Shown here: piece by piece, positions 23,622 through 37,231 of the stretch | How positions within the stretch are numbered: position 1 is the stretch's first letter | Layout: each line of letters opens with the position of its first letter | Program-made: the position numbers and the translations under genes | The notes under the pieces: generated by a model | Databases searched by the model: none | What the model was told of the DNA's origin: nothing | What the model saw: the letters and a program-made list of their open reading frames with translations, nothing else | Source of the DNA: Atrichornis clamosus | Lineage: Eukaryota > Chordata > Aves > Passeriformes > Menuridae | DNA: 64,000 nt | Direction of reading: 5' to 3' | Assembly: GCA_013400975.1 (NCBI GenBank) | Contig: WBMZ01009478.1 | Location: forward strand, 1 to 64,000

Positions 23622-26600
23622 TTATGGCTCTGGCCAGCTCTGCCCGCTCTGCCCCGGGGCTTGGAGCCTTTGGAGGTTTTGGGTCACAGTCTGCAGAGCT
23701 TTTCCTGAGGACAAACCAAAGGGAAAAAAACCAGCCTTAGGAATGGGCCAGAAGCAGGCAAGAACAGGCTGCACTCTGCCTTCCTGCTGCCTGCTCCCCT
23801 GCACCTCCAGGGCCCTGAAAACAGGGGTGTCTCTACTCTCTGTCTGCCTGCCCTCTGTTCCTGTCATCAGGAGAACAGGACTTTGGGAACCACTCCCCAG
23901 GCAGCACTGACCACTGAGCAGGAGATGCAGGGGCCGCCCCCCAGCTCTCAGCCTGGACCTGTCACCAGGGGATGATGCAGAGCCCAAGATCTGCAGCAAG
24001 AATAAGTTGCCAGCACCAACCTGAGAGCTTGGAAACTTCCCTGAAAGAACAGGGATTGCTGGGCCCCTCCCAGCTACCACCCCCGACCATCAAAACCCCA
24101 CCCAGCCGTGCCTCCCCCAGCACAGCAGAGTCCATCCCACCTTACCCATCTCTCCCACACACTCCTCCAGCACAGCTGACAGCTCAGGTAAGCTCAGGGA
24201 CTTCAGGGAAGGTGGCCACCCTTCCAGCACTGCAAGGACAGGGACACAGTTAATCCATCTGTGACAGAGCAGACAAAGCTTTGGTGTTGCTGGGAAGCAT
24301 CCACAGCCCAAGTGGTTCCAGTTAGGGGATCTGAATCACACAGGAAGAGAGCTCAGACTGCCATGCCAAACAGGAGTTTTCTGGCAATTCTACCACTTAG
24401 GAATTTCTGTTTTTATACTGGCCGGGTTGCTTTTTAAGAGAATCCCAGATTAAGTGTAGTGGACAGAAATGAACAGGATCTCTACTTGTCTCACTTCTAA
24501 GACACAGCAAGATGGGACAATCACAGAATCGTGCAATGGTTTGGGACCTCAGAGACCATTGTTTCCACTCCTGCCATGGCAGGGACACCTTCTGCTAGAC
24601 TTGGTTTCTTCAAGCCCTATTCAGCCTGGCCTTGAGCACTTCCAGGGATCATTTGCTAACTCCTCAGGATAAGGAGCTGCTGGGTCAGGCCTGCCCAGCC
24701 ACATACAGGGGTTTGCCCCATGGATCAAACAGCACAATCCCCCAAAGTGGGTTAGGGAACCAGCCACATCTCCTGGCTCAGACCCTGCTCCAGTGCAGTG
24801 TGGTGACACAGCTGAGGTGCAGCCACAGGCCCACGAAGCAGGGCTGTCACCTGTGCTACAGCTTAGCCACAAACCCCTGCCAGACCCCAAAACTTCCCAC
24901 ATGCTGAGAACCAAAACTTGCTGAGAACCTCTGCAAGTTAAACTCCAAACACCCCGAGTACTCTCAACGCTTCCCCGGAGCAAGAACTTTTATATTTACT
25001 GTAATGGCTGCTCATCCATTTCCAAGTGGCTGACTTCACCCTTTCAGCCAGCCAAGACAAGCACAGGGCTCGCTCCAGGCTCTCCTGGTGCTCATCCCCC
25101 GTGGAGGAGCTGCTCACCTGGGCGCTCTCCGGGCCGCCGGCTCTCCCCGGTGTCCCGGCGCTCCCGCGTGTCCGGCGCTGCATCGCCCGCCCGCGCCGGG
25201 GCCAGCCGGGACGACAGCTCTGCCTGGCAGCTCCTGCCAAACGACAGCCAGCCCGTCAGCAGGACACAGGGACAGCCTGGGACAGCGGCCTGTGCGCTCC
25301 TGCAGTACCTGCGGGGGTGCCCAGGGAGCGCCTCTGGGGCCCTGGGGTACATCCTGCTCCTTGCTCCTTCCCGGGAAGAGGAGGACGTGCCCCAGCCCGA
25401 GCTCGGGGCGCTGCCACAGCTCAGATCCCATCCACAGCAATCCCTGCCCCGTTCACAGAGGAGCTGTGGGGGGACAAGACAAGGAGGGGCTGGGGTGAGC
25501 AGGAGGAAGCCCAAGCCAGGGGCTGTGCCTGGATTCTGTGAGAATCAAGCCTGATCCAAGGGTTCTGAAGGCAAAGGAAATGACCTCAGGACAGGCATCA
25601 GAGGCACCCAAGTTCTCTGTCTGTCATCACCATGCCATCAGTTCAAGGAGTGTATCCTCAGAGCATGGCAAGGCCTGTCTACCAGGCAGCCTCAGCTCCT
25701 CAGTCAGGGAGAAAAGCCAAGCTCTGCCCCTTGCAGCAGGAATATTGCTCTGCTGTCCTTGTGGATCCAGCTTCAGCTCACTCTGGCTTGACAGCGAGCA
25801 GACCCCATTCCCTGTAGGGTTAGGATCCATAAGCAGCAGGATTAATGCCACTTTCAGGAATGTGCCTGTTCTATCAGTGGACAGAACAGGACCTGTGACA
25901 GGAGTCCAACTGGGGCAGAGAGAAAAGCACTACAAGAGAATAAAAGGAATGGCAGGAGGTGGGGATGAATGGACAGGGCAGGGTTTTCTGCCAGGTGTCA
26001 CAGAATTGCAAGAACAGTATTCTTTACTAGGCAGGGCAAGACACTGCAGGTCCTTTGGTAGGATTTGAAAGTTAGAAACTCCTATTGCATTCATCTGATC
26101 ACCAAGTTATACCCTGGGCACTGGGGAAGCACAAAGCCTCAGCCTTCTGGTTGCTTCCAGCTGAAACAGCAGTACCCAGCAGCCCCAAAAAGTCAGGCCA
26201 CTCACAGCTCATGCATCTGACCAAAGCTTCACATGTGCTCCCACGGCTGTGGTTTTCCACTGGGGAAAGTCAGGCAGGATCCAAAATGTGTTCAGGTGCC
26301 AGGTGAGCTCTCCTGCCTTACCCTGAACATCACCGGTAAGACTGCCAGTATGACCCCAAATCCCATTTCCCATTCCCATGAATGACTTACTTGATCTGAT
26401 CCAGCAGGACTCCAGCATCCTTGGTGATGGCCTGAGCTTCTCTGAGCTGGCACTGGATGGCATTCCAGGTCTCATCCCGCTCCATCAAGCAGCTCTCAGC
26501 CACTGCACGCAGCTTCTGCTCCTGGCACACCTGGCCCTTCATCACCTCCACCTCTTCACACCTCTGCAGCACAGCACACCAGGGCATCAGGCTGGGAGTA

Positions 26601-29600
26601 CTGCACACCTCTCACATGTGCTGCTCTGACATCTCCCTGGAGCCCCCACTATTTTAGCCAGCCAGAATGTTCCTTCCCAGTGGGAAAGGCAGCTGGATAC
26701 ACAGTACAGGTTCTCTCCACACCAAGCCCAGTCCCACAGTTACAAACCCCCTTCCTCTTCATTTACAAAGATACTCATTAGTTCGAATTTCCCAAACCAA
26801 CACAAATCTGTTCACTGATGGCTGCGTAACTTCACCATAAAAGTGGCACTGCTGGGAAAGAACAGGGATTTAATTCCTGCCCCCATAGTTCTCAGCGGGA
26901 TGGGAAACAGACACAAGGGCTTGACTGGCATGGAGCACAGAGGCTGAGGAGTGGATAAGCTGTACTTGTGCACTTGACACCACGTGCCTCCACTACAAGT
27001 TCTGGCCTCGGGTAAAGGAAAACACATTAGAAGCACAACAAAAACACAGCACTGATCCCTCCCTGCAGGATGCAAGGCCCACAGCAGGTCCCAGAAGCCT
27101 CACCTTGTGCAGCTGGATGGCCAATTCCTGCATCTCTGCTTCCAGCCTGTCTGCATAGGCCAACTCCAGCGCGTCGCTGGGCGGGCGGGCGCTGCTGTGC
27201 CAGCGCGCGATGGCCGACGTCATCTTCCTCTTGGGCCCAAACAGCCTGGGGGCACGGGAACAACTGGGGTCAGGGCCTGCACCACTCATCCCTAAACACC
27301 ACGGGATGCCACGAGGAGCTCTGCAGTGCTCTGTCCAAGGAACCTCCAAAAGCAGCAGTGTGTTACAGTGGAGGACTAGGGGATACCGAGGTTGTGTGGG
27401 AGCAGTCAGAAGGGAGCAGCACTCACCAGCTGAACCTTCCCGACCAGGCTGGACGTGGTTTGTCAGGGGAAGGGTGGGAACAGTAGGAAGGACAGGACAG
27501 ATGGCTATTTGTGATGGCACTCACGTGATGCCTATTTCCTTCAGATCACTCTCGGTGAGGGTCAGGAAGATCCGGAGATCCACGTCTTGCTCCTCAAACA
27601 CCTGCAGGTACTTCAGGCACCCAATCTCCTCGAGGAATGTTGCCAAATCCTGTAGCCCATTCAAAACAAATTTATTTATACCCTCACCAACACCATTCCT
27701 CTTCACCATGAATATCTGCTTCCTCAAGCTGCTGTGACACCTTCCTGGGTTCCAGCAGCAACCACAACTTCCCGTGGTTCCCTGCCCTTCTCCACAGTCA
27801 CACACCAGGACTGGTCTCTCTGCTGCAGCCATGGCCTCTTCTAAAAGTGCAGAGTAGAACAAGACACCACCATCCACCCCATCCCACACCACTGCCAGGC
27901 TTGGCAGCACACCCACAGCCTGAAGGGTCTAGAAAACTCCATCAAGCAACAGTTCTCTGTACAAGAAATTGCTGTTTCACAAGCATTTAAGTCTGGGCAG
28001 AGGTTTGGAATCCAAGGTATTCTGGTGACCTCCCATGCCTGGCACAGTGACACAGCCTGCAGGACCAGTGTGTGGTTACCTGGGGCCCTGTGTAGGCAGG
28101 GGGCTCAGGAAGGACCAGGTGCTGACTGCAGCCCCCAGCCCTCCCCAGGCAGTGGCTCCACTGGCTGTCACTGTTGCTGTAGCGTGTCTTGACCTTAAAG
28201 CTCTTGGCTTGTTTCCGACTCGGGGGGCTATTGGCATGGTCAGAGTCCTGCAAAAGGAAAAAACACCCCCAAAATGTAAGGATGATCATGCAGACGTGGC
28301 AGGATCACCAGGGTTAACAAGTGCAGACTCCTCCAAGACTTAAAGGCCTTTGTGTACATCAGCCTCAGAGCTGCTTCATGTGAGCTGAACCACGGAGTAA
28401 CCTCCAATCTCTTCTCCCTCCTTGGTTCCCCTGCCCCTGTAACAGAGCCTCTCCTCACCAGGCTGGTCCTACAGCCTCCCATGGAAGTAGAGTCTCAGCA
28501 GGCTCTCCAAGGGTGACAGCACTGGCCAAACTGAAGGCAAAGAAGGGAAAATTGAAGACCCCACCTCATTGCTTTCCAAGGAGCCCTCACTGCTGACTCC
28601 CAGGGCTCTGGTCAGACATTCACTGCTGCTGCTGCTGCTCCTGATGGTTCCCAAGTTGTTACTGGAGATATTATCCTCTGGAAAGGAATAGGAAAAAAAA
28701 ATGTTTAAGTTCAAATTCATTACCTGCTGGTTTTGCCACACAATTACCAGCAAAACCTCCTGGAGGTGGTACAGGAAGGGAAAACCTGGAGCAAGGCTTT
28801 ACGTGCAGCACTCAGGATCCAAGACAACCCTGAGGCAGAAATATCCCATCTGATCCCCAGCACTAATCTTTCCCCAAGTCTGTTTAGTACCAGAGTCACT
28901 ACTGGAAACAGCCTGGCTCCATCTTCTTCACACCCTCCTTCAGATTATTTGTACCAACTGATGAGATGCCCACACTGGGCTCTTTCTTCTGCAGCTAAAC
29001 CATCCCAGCTCTCTCAGCATTCCCTCAGGAGAGATGCTCCAATCTCAGCATCTTAGTGGGAAAGGAAGGTGCAAGCCAAGGCTTGGACTCACACCCAGGT
29101 GTGCACTGCAAGCTGGACCATTTTTCTGAGACAGTGCCTTACCCCTGCTGCTGCTGCTCTCCACATCCTGCTCGTTAATCGGGGAGGTGACGTCCCTGTT
29201 CCTGATGTCACCTGCCTCACAGCTGCCATCGTCACTGAAGGTCACGTAGCCCTGAGGGGGCACCTGCTCTGTGTGCAGCAGGAAGGAAGGACAAAGATTA
29301 GGATGCCACTTACCAGGGAGGCTCCTGCAAAAAATGTAACCACCCATGGATTTGAATATAACCAAACAAAGAGATTATCCTCGCAACTGGGAGGTTGCAT
29401 TCTAAAAAGCACAGGGAAAACCTGAGAAATGCAGATTCCCAGAGCTCCCTAACATGACCCCACAGCAAATGTACTTCATTTATGTGACTGCATTGAGAAA
29501 AAGTCAGAGGAAACAGCCTCATAGCAGAGATGCACCTCCAACAGCAGCATCCAGCATTTCCTCTGCTCTTTATACCCAAATTATCAAAGAGGAAAAACAG

Positions 29601-32600
29601 CTCCTTAAGAGAGCAAGGTGCCAACTGTGTCCCACCCCCAGCCCAGCACACCCTGCAAAATCAACCCCTTTGCAGCTGTGTTAAACACCAGGAGCAACCC
29701 ACTGGCATTGAAGAAGCTGAGAGTATCATTCCAATGCAGACAGTGCCACTGGGACAGTATTTACCCATACTAAGAGAATGCACTGAGCCTTGAACATGCT
29801 CTCAAGTCCGTATTCTTGGTTATTCCAGACAACTAGGTAAGCAGCCTGAGAAACACCTATGACACACCCAGGAAAACAAACCTCACAGCACTGCATCCAG
29901 GGGCTCATGTCTGCACTGGGATCATCTTTCTCTTGGTCTATTGCAAAGGTTTTGTAATCTCATTTTTGGCAGCATTTCAAGCATCAGGGAAGGCAAAAGT
30001 GTCAAGTCTAGGAGCAGCAAGTTCACTCTCATGATCAATGATTTCTTGGCCCCTGTGACCACCTCCTCTGTCATCAGCTTGAGAATGGCTCTCAAACCTT
30101 TGAGTCTGCCTCAAAAAAGGGAAGATGAACTGTTCTCAAGAGCCAGGGGAACAGTAATTGAGGTAAGAGCACAAAAGTGTCCCACTCTTCAATATCCAGC
30201 CTCAACAAATGAGTTCAAGCGGTTTTCTTTCCAAACCAGACAGTGGATAACCTTGCATGATGGTGTTCACTGTCTTTGTTCTGTACAAACCACACGTGAA
30301 TCCCAAACAAAGACAAAAAAAGGGTGGCAGGAATAGCTGCAGTGCATTTGAGGCCTCAGGGTACTGTCCCTGAGGCTCCCAACTCCTCTCACCATAGCGA
30401 GACTGCTTCTTGCCCCCGATTCCAACTGCTGTGATCTTGGCCAACGCCTGGGGCCCCTCATGGATGCTGGGACCCTTGGTCCTACGGACAGGTCTCTGTC
30501 TCTGGGGAGCAGAACATGATTCATCTGAGGAACTCAGCTCTTCATATTTCCCTGTAGTTCAAACACAGGTTGTTAGCAGCACAGGAAGACATTTACCTAC
30601 TTCACTTGCTACTGGTCCTATAAATGCAGTGGAAAGAAAAAGGGAAATATTAAAAGGTGAGGGTGAAACAGCTAAACTAGGTGAGAAAAGGGCCAGCAGA
30701 CAAGAGTTGTTGGATCTTTGTCTCTTCCATCCTCAGAAATGTGGGAATTTCCACGATAGACCAGCTAGCACTACCCCATACACACAGTGCAACATTTTCA
30801 AAATATCCAACACCTCACTTCAGGTTCCATGTTAAAATGAACAAGCTCAAACTTCTGTTACCTGGGCCCCTGCAGAAGACCTTGGGCACTGGGGCTGCAT
30901 GTAAATCTATCAGCCCCACGATCTTTGTATGGCCATACTTCATGGCCAGGGTCCGTGCTGTGGCTCCAGTGTTATCTCTCACATCTGCCTTCACTCCCTG
31001 CAGAAAAAACACCCGTTTAAGTGCACATGGCAGAGGGCACTACAGAAATATATGTATTTCTAGCTCAGCTCCTCCATCAGCAATACAGGCTCACCTCTGA
31101 CAGGCAGTGTAAGCTCCACTGATACCCTGAATGCCTTTCTAGTTATCTACAGTCTCTCCAACCCCTGAATGCCAAATAACCCAGGTACATGGCTCTTGTG
31201 CATTCCCACTGGGAACTGCTTTATCTGAGGAGTGTTTTGTATTGCTGCCTCCTTCTGGTAGGAAGCTGGACCAGTTAAATGGGATGAAAACCAAGTTGTG
31301 TAAGAGCCCTGCAGGCTCATAACCTTTTGAGACAGAAGATGCCCAGCAGACTGAACATGCAAGGCTGTAAGCACAACAGGAAAAATTACATCTTCATCTG
31401 TTTTCTAATTCAGTCATTATTCAGTTAAATCTGGCCAGTCAGACCTCACTCCTATTCCTGCAAGGCCAGTGTAAAATCACAGAACCAGCCTGCAGAAAGC
31501 AGATACTTTGGAAACAGCCTTGGAAGTCTGGGACTTCAGATGTGACTGTCACTAAGGATCAAACATAACACTGTAAAAAAAAGTCTGGGGTCAAACTTGT
31601 GGTTCTTCCTCTGAGGGCTGGAACCAGAGATTTTCAGCTTCACAGAGAACTGTCAGGACACTTACATGGTTGAGAAGGTACTGAACAATTATCTCATGGC
31701 CAGAAGCAGCTGCTTCCATCAGAGGTGTGTATCCATACACTGGCTCTCTGGAGAGAGAACAAACACATGGACTAGGACAATCACAGCTGAACTATGCTGC
31801 AGTTTTGCCATGCCCTAACAGAGCACCTCCATGCCTCAACCTCAGCTGATCACAGACTCTGGGATGTACCGGCTGTCCTGCTGCACTCTGGTCTATCCCA
31901 GTAAAATTCCCTGTGGTGATGCAGCATTGCTGGATTGGCTGCACAGCAACAGATTACTACTCCAGCTGCAGATCTGCCTTTAAGAGTACAAATTAGTTTT
32001 GCAGGAGCTAATAAAGCAAGAGCCTCTTGTTGGCCTCAGGCAATTCCCTGTTCGTAAAAGTATGGCAGTCCCGCAGGCATGGGAATGCAGAGCATACTCC
32101 AAAAACCAAACTGAACTCTGAGTAGATAGAATAATCAATACAAAGACTTGTGCAGTGTACTTGAGTTCAGAAGGTGTCAGTGTTTAGCTCGTAATTAAAC
32201 AAACAGTAAATCTAATTTCTCTTGATCTTAGTTAAACAAACAGTGACAGCATGGGCAGACTGCACTGCTCAGTTTGCAGGTTTGTCCTTGTACGAGCTGT
32301 GCCACCCTTCCTGAGGTACAGGGGGAAGACAAAAGCAGGTGTCTGTTGGAGTATGTTCATCTGCCAGCTATTGCTTTCCTATCTGAATAGAAATGACAAT
32401 GACATGACAATGACATGACAATGACATGACAGATTCCTCCTTACTTGCAGTTGGCATTTGCTCCATTCTCCAGTAGGAACTTGACCATCTGCTGGTGCCC
32501 GGCACTGGTGCAGTGGAACAAGGCAGTCCAGCCATGAATGTCCTTCATCTCCAGCTCTGCCCCTTGCTGCAAGAGAACACACAATGTTCTTACTGCACCT

Positions 32601-33540
32601 GCTCTGCTTGGGCTTTAGCCACTGCCCCTCTGTGCTGGGACACCAAGAGTTTAAATCCCTGCAGGATGCTGAACTCACAACGGAACAAAGTTGCAACTTG
32701 TGGATAATCCTACCCTGAGCATTTAAACGAAGTGCTGTGGCTTTATCTGTTTTTTTGGGGATACACACCTGTAGAAGGAAGTAAGCAACACTCTCATTCC
32801 CACAGCTGGAGGCCAGCATGAGGGGTGTCTGGCCTTCCGGGGTCGGGATGTTCACGTTCACTCCCGCTTCCAGCAGCAGGTGCACGATGTTGTCATGGCC
32901 AATGTAGGAAGCATACATCAGTGGGGTCCAGCCCCCACAATTCCTCTGGTTCAAATCCAGATCTCCCCTAAGAAACAGGGAAAAGAAGTCAGATGAACTA
33001 CTGTGCTGGAGCTATGGATCACAGTTGGCTCCTGGAGACTCTTGTTATCATTGTTGTATTGAAAAAATTCTAGCACTGAAGCCTGTATGGGATTTCCTAC
33101 TAGCTCCAGCATACCTTCCACCAAATCACAGAATGGTTTGGGTTGGAAGGGATCTTAAAGATCATCTCATTCCAACCCCCTGTCACAGGCCAGGACACCT
33201 TCCATTCAAACTTTAAGGAGATAACTTTTATGAGCAGATTTGCCCCTTGAAACTTTGTGCCTGAGAACCATTTGGGAGTTCCAGTGACGTGCCCCCCCTG
33301 CAGTGACCACCAGTGACAAGGACACCTGGCAGCAGGTACCACCACAGCTGTGCCCTCCCCACCCCCTTACCGCTGGATACACTCCTGCACCACTTCATAC
33401 TGCCCGACAGAGGAGGCCGTGTGCAGGTCCAGAGGCACATCCAGCTCTTCCCGACAGATCATCTGCCCCACCCCGTGCCACATGGAGAGGCTGCGGCTCA
33501 GCAGCTCCGACTCGCTGGCCTCATCACTCAGCTCCGACAT
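23622..33540 (-). CDS. ANKS3: Ankyrin repeat and SAM domain-containing protein 3
   Basis: Scaffold of the ciliary nephronophthisis module; the family binds ANKS6/NEK8 and BICC1 through its SAM domain. Fifteen coding exons join in frame to 665 aa (human about 656): 33540-33371, 32967-32769, 32566-32445, 31747-31666, 30997-30862, 30551-30393, 29268-29143, 28677-28565, 28247-28080, 27649-27525, 27245-27104, 26563-26391, 25233-25118, 24229-24146, 23704-23622. Residues about 35-230 are six ankyrin repeats, such as GGWTPLMYASYIGHDNIVHL and YGYTPLMEAAASGHEIIVQY. Residues 290-425 are Ser-rich linker with serine runs. Residues about 425-485 are the SAM domain (GCLKYLQVFEEQDVDLRIFL). A helical segment follows (ADRLEAEMQELAIQLHK) and then a conserved tail (SLPELSAVLEE). 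The start MSELSDEASE matches the mammalian start, so the 11 upstream in-frame codons were not used. All junctions keep frame with GT-AG sites. Confidence 0.97.
24520..24660 (-). repeat. CR1 LINE 3' fragment in ANKS3 intron
   Basis: Starts atcacagaatcgtgcaatgg, ends gagcacttccagggatcatt. Lies in the intron between coding exons 13 and 14. Confidence 0.85.
32391..32432. repeat. 11-bp tandem repeat next to an ANKS3 splice donor
   Basis: A little over three copies of atgacaatgac. On the minus strand the array starts about 12 nt after the donor of ANKS3 coding exon 3 (exon end 32445). Confidence 0.85.
33124..33205 (-). repeat. CR1 LINE 3' fragment in ANKS3 intron
   Basis: Short copy: tcacagaatggtttgggttg followed by gaagggatcttaaagatc and caggacaccttccattc. 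Confidence 0.88.
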
Positions 33541-33546
33541 CCCGCC
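33541..33546 (-). other. 5'UTR portion of the first coding exon of ANKS3
   Basis: On the minus strand an acceptor (tggttccacag) ends directly before ggcggg and the start codon. Only six untranslated bases therefore lie in this exon, and the rest of the 5'UTR must be in an upstream exon. Confidence 0.7.
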
Positions 33547-34494
33547 CTGTGGAACCAAACCAAAGCACAGCATTTAGCTGCTGATCCTCATTTTCCACAG
33601 AACAAGGCATCCAAGGTGCCACGGGCTTGGAAGGCGAGGCCAGCTCAGACTGTGGGGTTTCAAATTCCTACCTCGACTTTGATCGACTCCCTAGCCCGAG
33701 GCAGTAACAGTTGTTGAGAAGGTTTTGCTGGAAGTTCTCTCTTGCTGCAGGGAGCTCTGGGATTCCAATACACTGGGAAAGTAAAAGGCAACAATGCTAA
33801 AACCCACATCTTTCAAATCTCATTTTAAGATTCCAGAAGCACTGGCTTTATTTCCTCCCTGCCTAATCCACACATGCCTAAGGCAGCTTTCAATAACCTC
33901 AGCAAAAGACTAAACATCTATTTTAGAGCTGAAGGTAAGCTTAGTGTTATACAAAAGGATGTAATTCTTGCTCTGCATGTTTTATAATGCAGAGAGAGAA
34001 TTAAGAACTCATGTCCCAGACATTCCTGGTCTTCTCTTTCTGAGTTACATTACAGGATGACCCTGCTTAAATTAAGACACAGTCATTAATAATGACAACT
34101 GCCCACTGCTCCCAAAAGTAGTCACTGTCACCTGAACAGGGTGCACATTTCACTGTCATCAGGTTGTAAGGAGACTGTTTCTACCATTTATTGTTTCAGC
34201 TCTGCAGAAGCAGCGCAGCCCCACCTCTGTGAATCCTGGGAATTGCTGAAACACCTGGAGCAGCAGCACACCTGCCCATCCATCATCCCAGCACACCCAC
34301 CATCCTCCAGTTCCAGGACTGCCTGCAAGGTCTATTCCCAGCCTCAGCCTTAGGGAGCAATTGCAGATTAATCATTTGAACCACGCACAGGAGAATGTTC
34401 TTGTCTGGCACTCCATAAAGAGCTGCTCAGCACAGCTGCATCCAGCAGCTGAGGGCTTCAGCTGCAGCTCCAGGACACAAAATCCAGCCCCCAC

Positions 34495-34740
34495 CACAGA
34501 ATCCCAGAACTGTTCAGGTTGGAAGGGACCACTGGACACCACCTCATCCAACCTCCCTGCTCAAGCAGGGGCCCTTGAGCACATTACACAGGGCTGTGTC
34601 CAGATGAGTTTCAAACATCTCCATGGAATTAGACTCCACAGCCTTTCTGGGCAGCTTGTTCCAGTCAGTCCTATGGGAATTGTTTTCTCCTCCCTGCAGT
34701 CTCACTGCCCACCATGCAGCACTTCTGGGGTTTGCCTGGT
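34495..34740 (-). repeat. CR1 LINE 3' fragment, older subfamily
   Basis: Starts agaatcccagaactgttcag and continues with actggacaccacctcatcc and ttgttccagtcagtcctatg. Lies in the large first intron of ANKS3. Confidence 0.85.
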
Positions 34741-35915
34741 CCCACTATATAGGCTAAGCCAACGTAAAGTCCTTCTTCTTCCTGATAACTTTTTGCCAGT
34801 TTAACTCCTCATATTGATTCATTCTGGGGCCAGGCAAATGCCAAATTTGGTATTGGTGAGTAATAAAAGAGAGCAGGAACAGGCTTTTCAGCAGGATTTG
34901 CTCTCTAGATTCCCTCAGCTGTAACATTTCAAACCCATACTCCTGTTTCCTGAACAATTGGGAGTCTCTGCCTTGCAAGCACCAGCCCCTTTTCTTATAC
35001 CATAAGAAAACACTTTTAATTCCTACCTCTTCACTCCCCACCTGGATCCTTTCTCTCACAACTTCCTTTTCTTCCCCTCCTCCATCCTCAGCTTGTTAAG
35101 ACTACAAAAGTGCCATCTATTCCACTTAATCAGCTGGTAATAAATAATTTCTTTCTTAGAATATCTGTAAAAGCACCTACTTTGCCTGATAGCAGCAATC
35201 TGTACTACACTGTACAACCCAGAGGCCTCAGACAAGAATATGCAGAGCAGAGCACAAATGAAAGGCCTGAACACCTCACAATCAAAATACAAGGAGATCC
35301 AAATGGATTGAAGTGGATCATAAGGGGGAAAGCAGGAGTGTTTCTCACTAAACAGATTAAAGCTGCTCCAGGAAAGCAGAAAGGCAGTGAAAGGAGGTAA
35401 AACCCAGGGCAGTTTGTAGAAGTACATTCAGGTGCAAGTGAAGCTCGTTGTTCTCTGCAGCCCTCCTTGTTAATTGGGTACATTAATTATGAACCACGCA
35501 GGTGTTTGTCTTTGTCAGAATCAGCCCCCCTCAGGTACAGGCACAAGCTTGGTGAGGTGATCCACAGTCAGTGGGGCAACAATGACAGGACAGAATGTTC
35601 AGGACACTCAGCCTCACTCCTACACCTACACTGTGCTCCGCCCGCAGCTTTGCTTTTTTCATTTTTATTTCTTTTAAATTGAAATTTTACCCCAGACTGA
35701 ACTTTAAGCTGATGTCAGCTCTGCAAGCACCCGAAGACAGCTGGTCACAATCCACAGGAGAACAACAAAAGTGATCAGAGCCCTCGGGACTGAATGAAAA
35801 GACCTGAGTGAAACGAAATCAGGGTTGTCTGGTCCAAGCAGGAGATGCCTGAAGGGGACCTGTGTCACGAGCTTCAAGCACATAATAATCCATTCCCTGT
35901 GGTCAGGGTGAATAT

Positions 35916-36055
35916 CATGGAATCACAGAATGGTCTGGGTTGGAAAGGAGCTTAAAGCCCATCCCATCCCCTGGCATGGGCAGGGACATCTTCCACTATC
36001 CCAGATTGCTTCATCCAACCCGGCCTTGGACAATTCCAGGGATAGGGCAGCCACA
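35916..36055 (-). repeat. CR1 LINE 3' fragment
   Basis: Starts catggaatcacagaatggtc and ends gatagggcagccacaac. Lies in ANKS3 intron 1. Confidence 0.9.
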
Positions 36056-36252
36056 ACAGGACCTAACAGGCTCAAGTTATGAACATTTTGGATAAAGACC
36101 ATGAAAATCCTTGTAAAAGTAAACACAAGAATACTGAGGGAGATGTGGTTACTAAGAATAAGTTTGACAAAGACCTCCTGAACATTTACAGGCTGTTCTC
36201 TTTTTCTGGGGCAGAGTAACCAAGTTCACATTTATCAGAGACCTCCCTCAAC

Positions 36253-36803
36253 CCTGGTTTTAGCTGGGATAGAGTTCATTTTCTTCCTAGCAGCTAGCAC
36301 AGGCTGTGTTCTGGATTTAGGATGAGAAGAATGCTGACAACACACTGATGTTTTGGTTGCTGCTATCTAGTGCTTACCCCAATCAAACACTTTCCAGTTT
36401 CCCAGGCAGCAAGGAGGTGCCCAAGAAGCTAGGGGGAGCACAGGCAGGAAAGCTGACCCAAACTGGCCAGAGGGATATTGCATTCCACAGAACATCATTC
36501 CCAGTACATGGACTGTGGAGGTGGCTGGGAGGGGCCAATCATTGCTTGGATATGGGATTGGCATCAATCATCAGGTGGTGAGCAGCCAAGCTGTGCATCA
36601 CATGTTTCTTTGGAGTTTATTTACTTATTAATTATAATTGTTATAGTTTACTTTGCTTCAATTATTAAATTACTCTTATCTCAATCCATGAGGTTTTTTT
36701 ACCCTTTTTTTTTTTTTCTGATTCTCCTCCTGATCCCACAGCAATGGAGCAGAGAAGAGCAGCAGCCTGGTACTCAGTGACCAGCTGGGGTCAAACCATG
36801 GCA
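36253..36803 (+). mobile_element. Solo LTR of an avian endogenous retrovirus
   Basis: Starts near tggttttagctgggatagag, continues with gacccaaactggccagaggg and an A/T-rich region with attactcttatctcaatcca, and ends cagctggggtcaaaccatgg. About 550 bp, the size and layout of a full LTR, with no flanking viral coding sequence. Clear target-site duplications were not found. It lies in ANKS3 intron 1 on the opposite strand to ANKS3. Confidence 0.75.
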
Positions 36804-37231
36804 CCTGTGAGGCTGCTGTAATTATTTCTAAATTTAATCCATCAACACTCAGCTATTTATCAGGATCAGAGCATGCCACAAACCTTACGCTACTCTGGAT
36901 TCAGAGTTTGCTCTTTGAGCACACCAGAAGACAGAGAAAAAGTAAACCATAAAAACTTAGTATGGAAACTGCAGCAAAAAACACCTTAGAGACACAGTGA
37001 AATAAATGGGAGGTGATCTGAGAAGCAACCAGTCCCCAATACAGAACAAATCCAACACTGCCCATTAATCACCACTCACCAGGCACTGTTCAGCTGCACT
37101 GGCCCTGCTCAGTTCACTCACATCCCCTCCCACAACCACAGGTGACATTCACATGTGTCCCAAAACAGGGACACCCAAGACAGCACAAATGTGGAGGCTG
37201 TTGGAGTTTCCATCTGAGCCATCAAGCTGAT

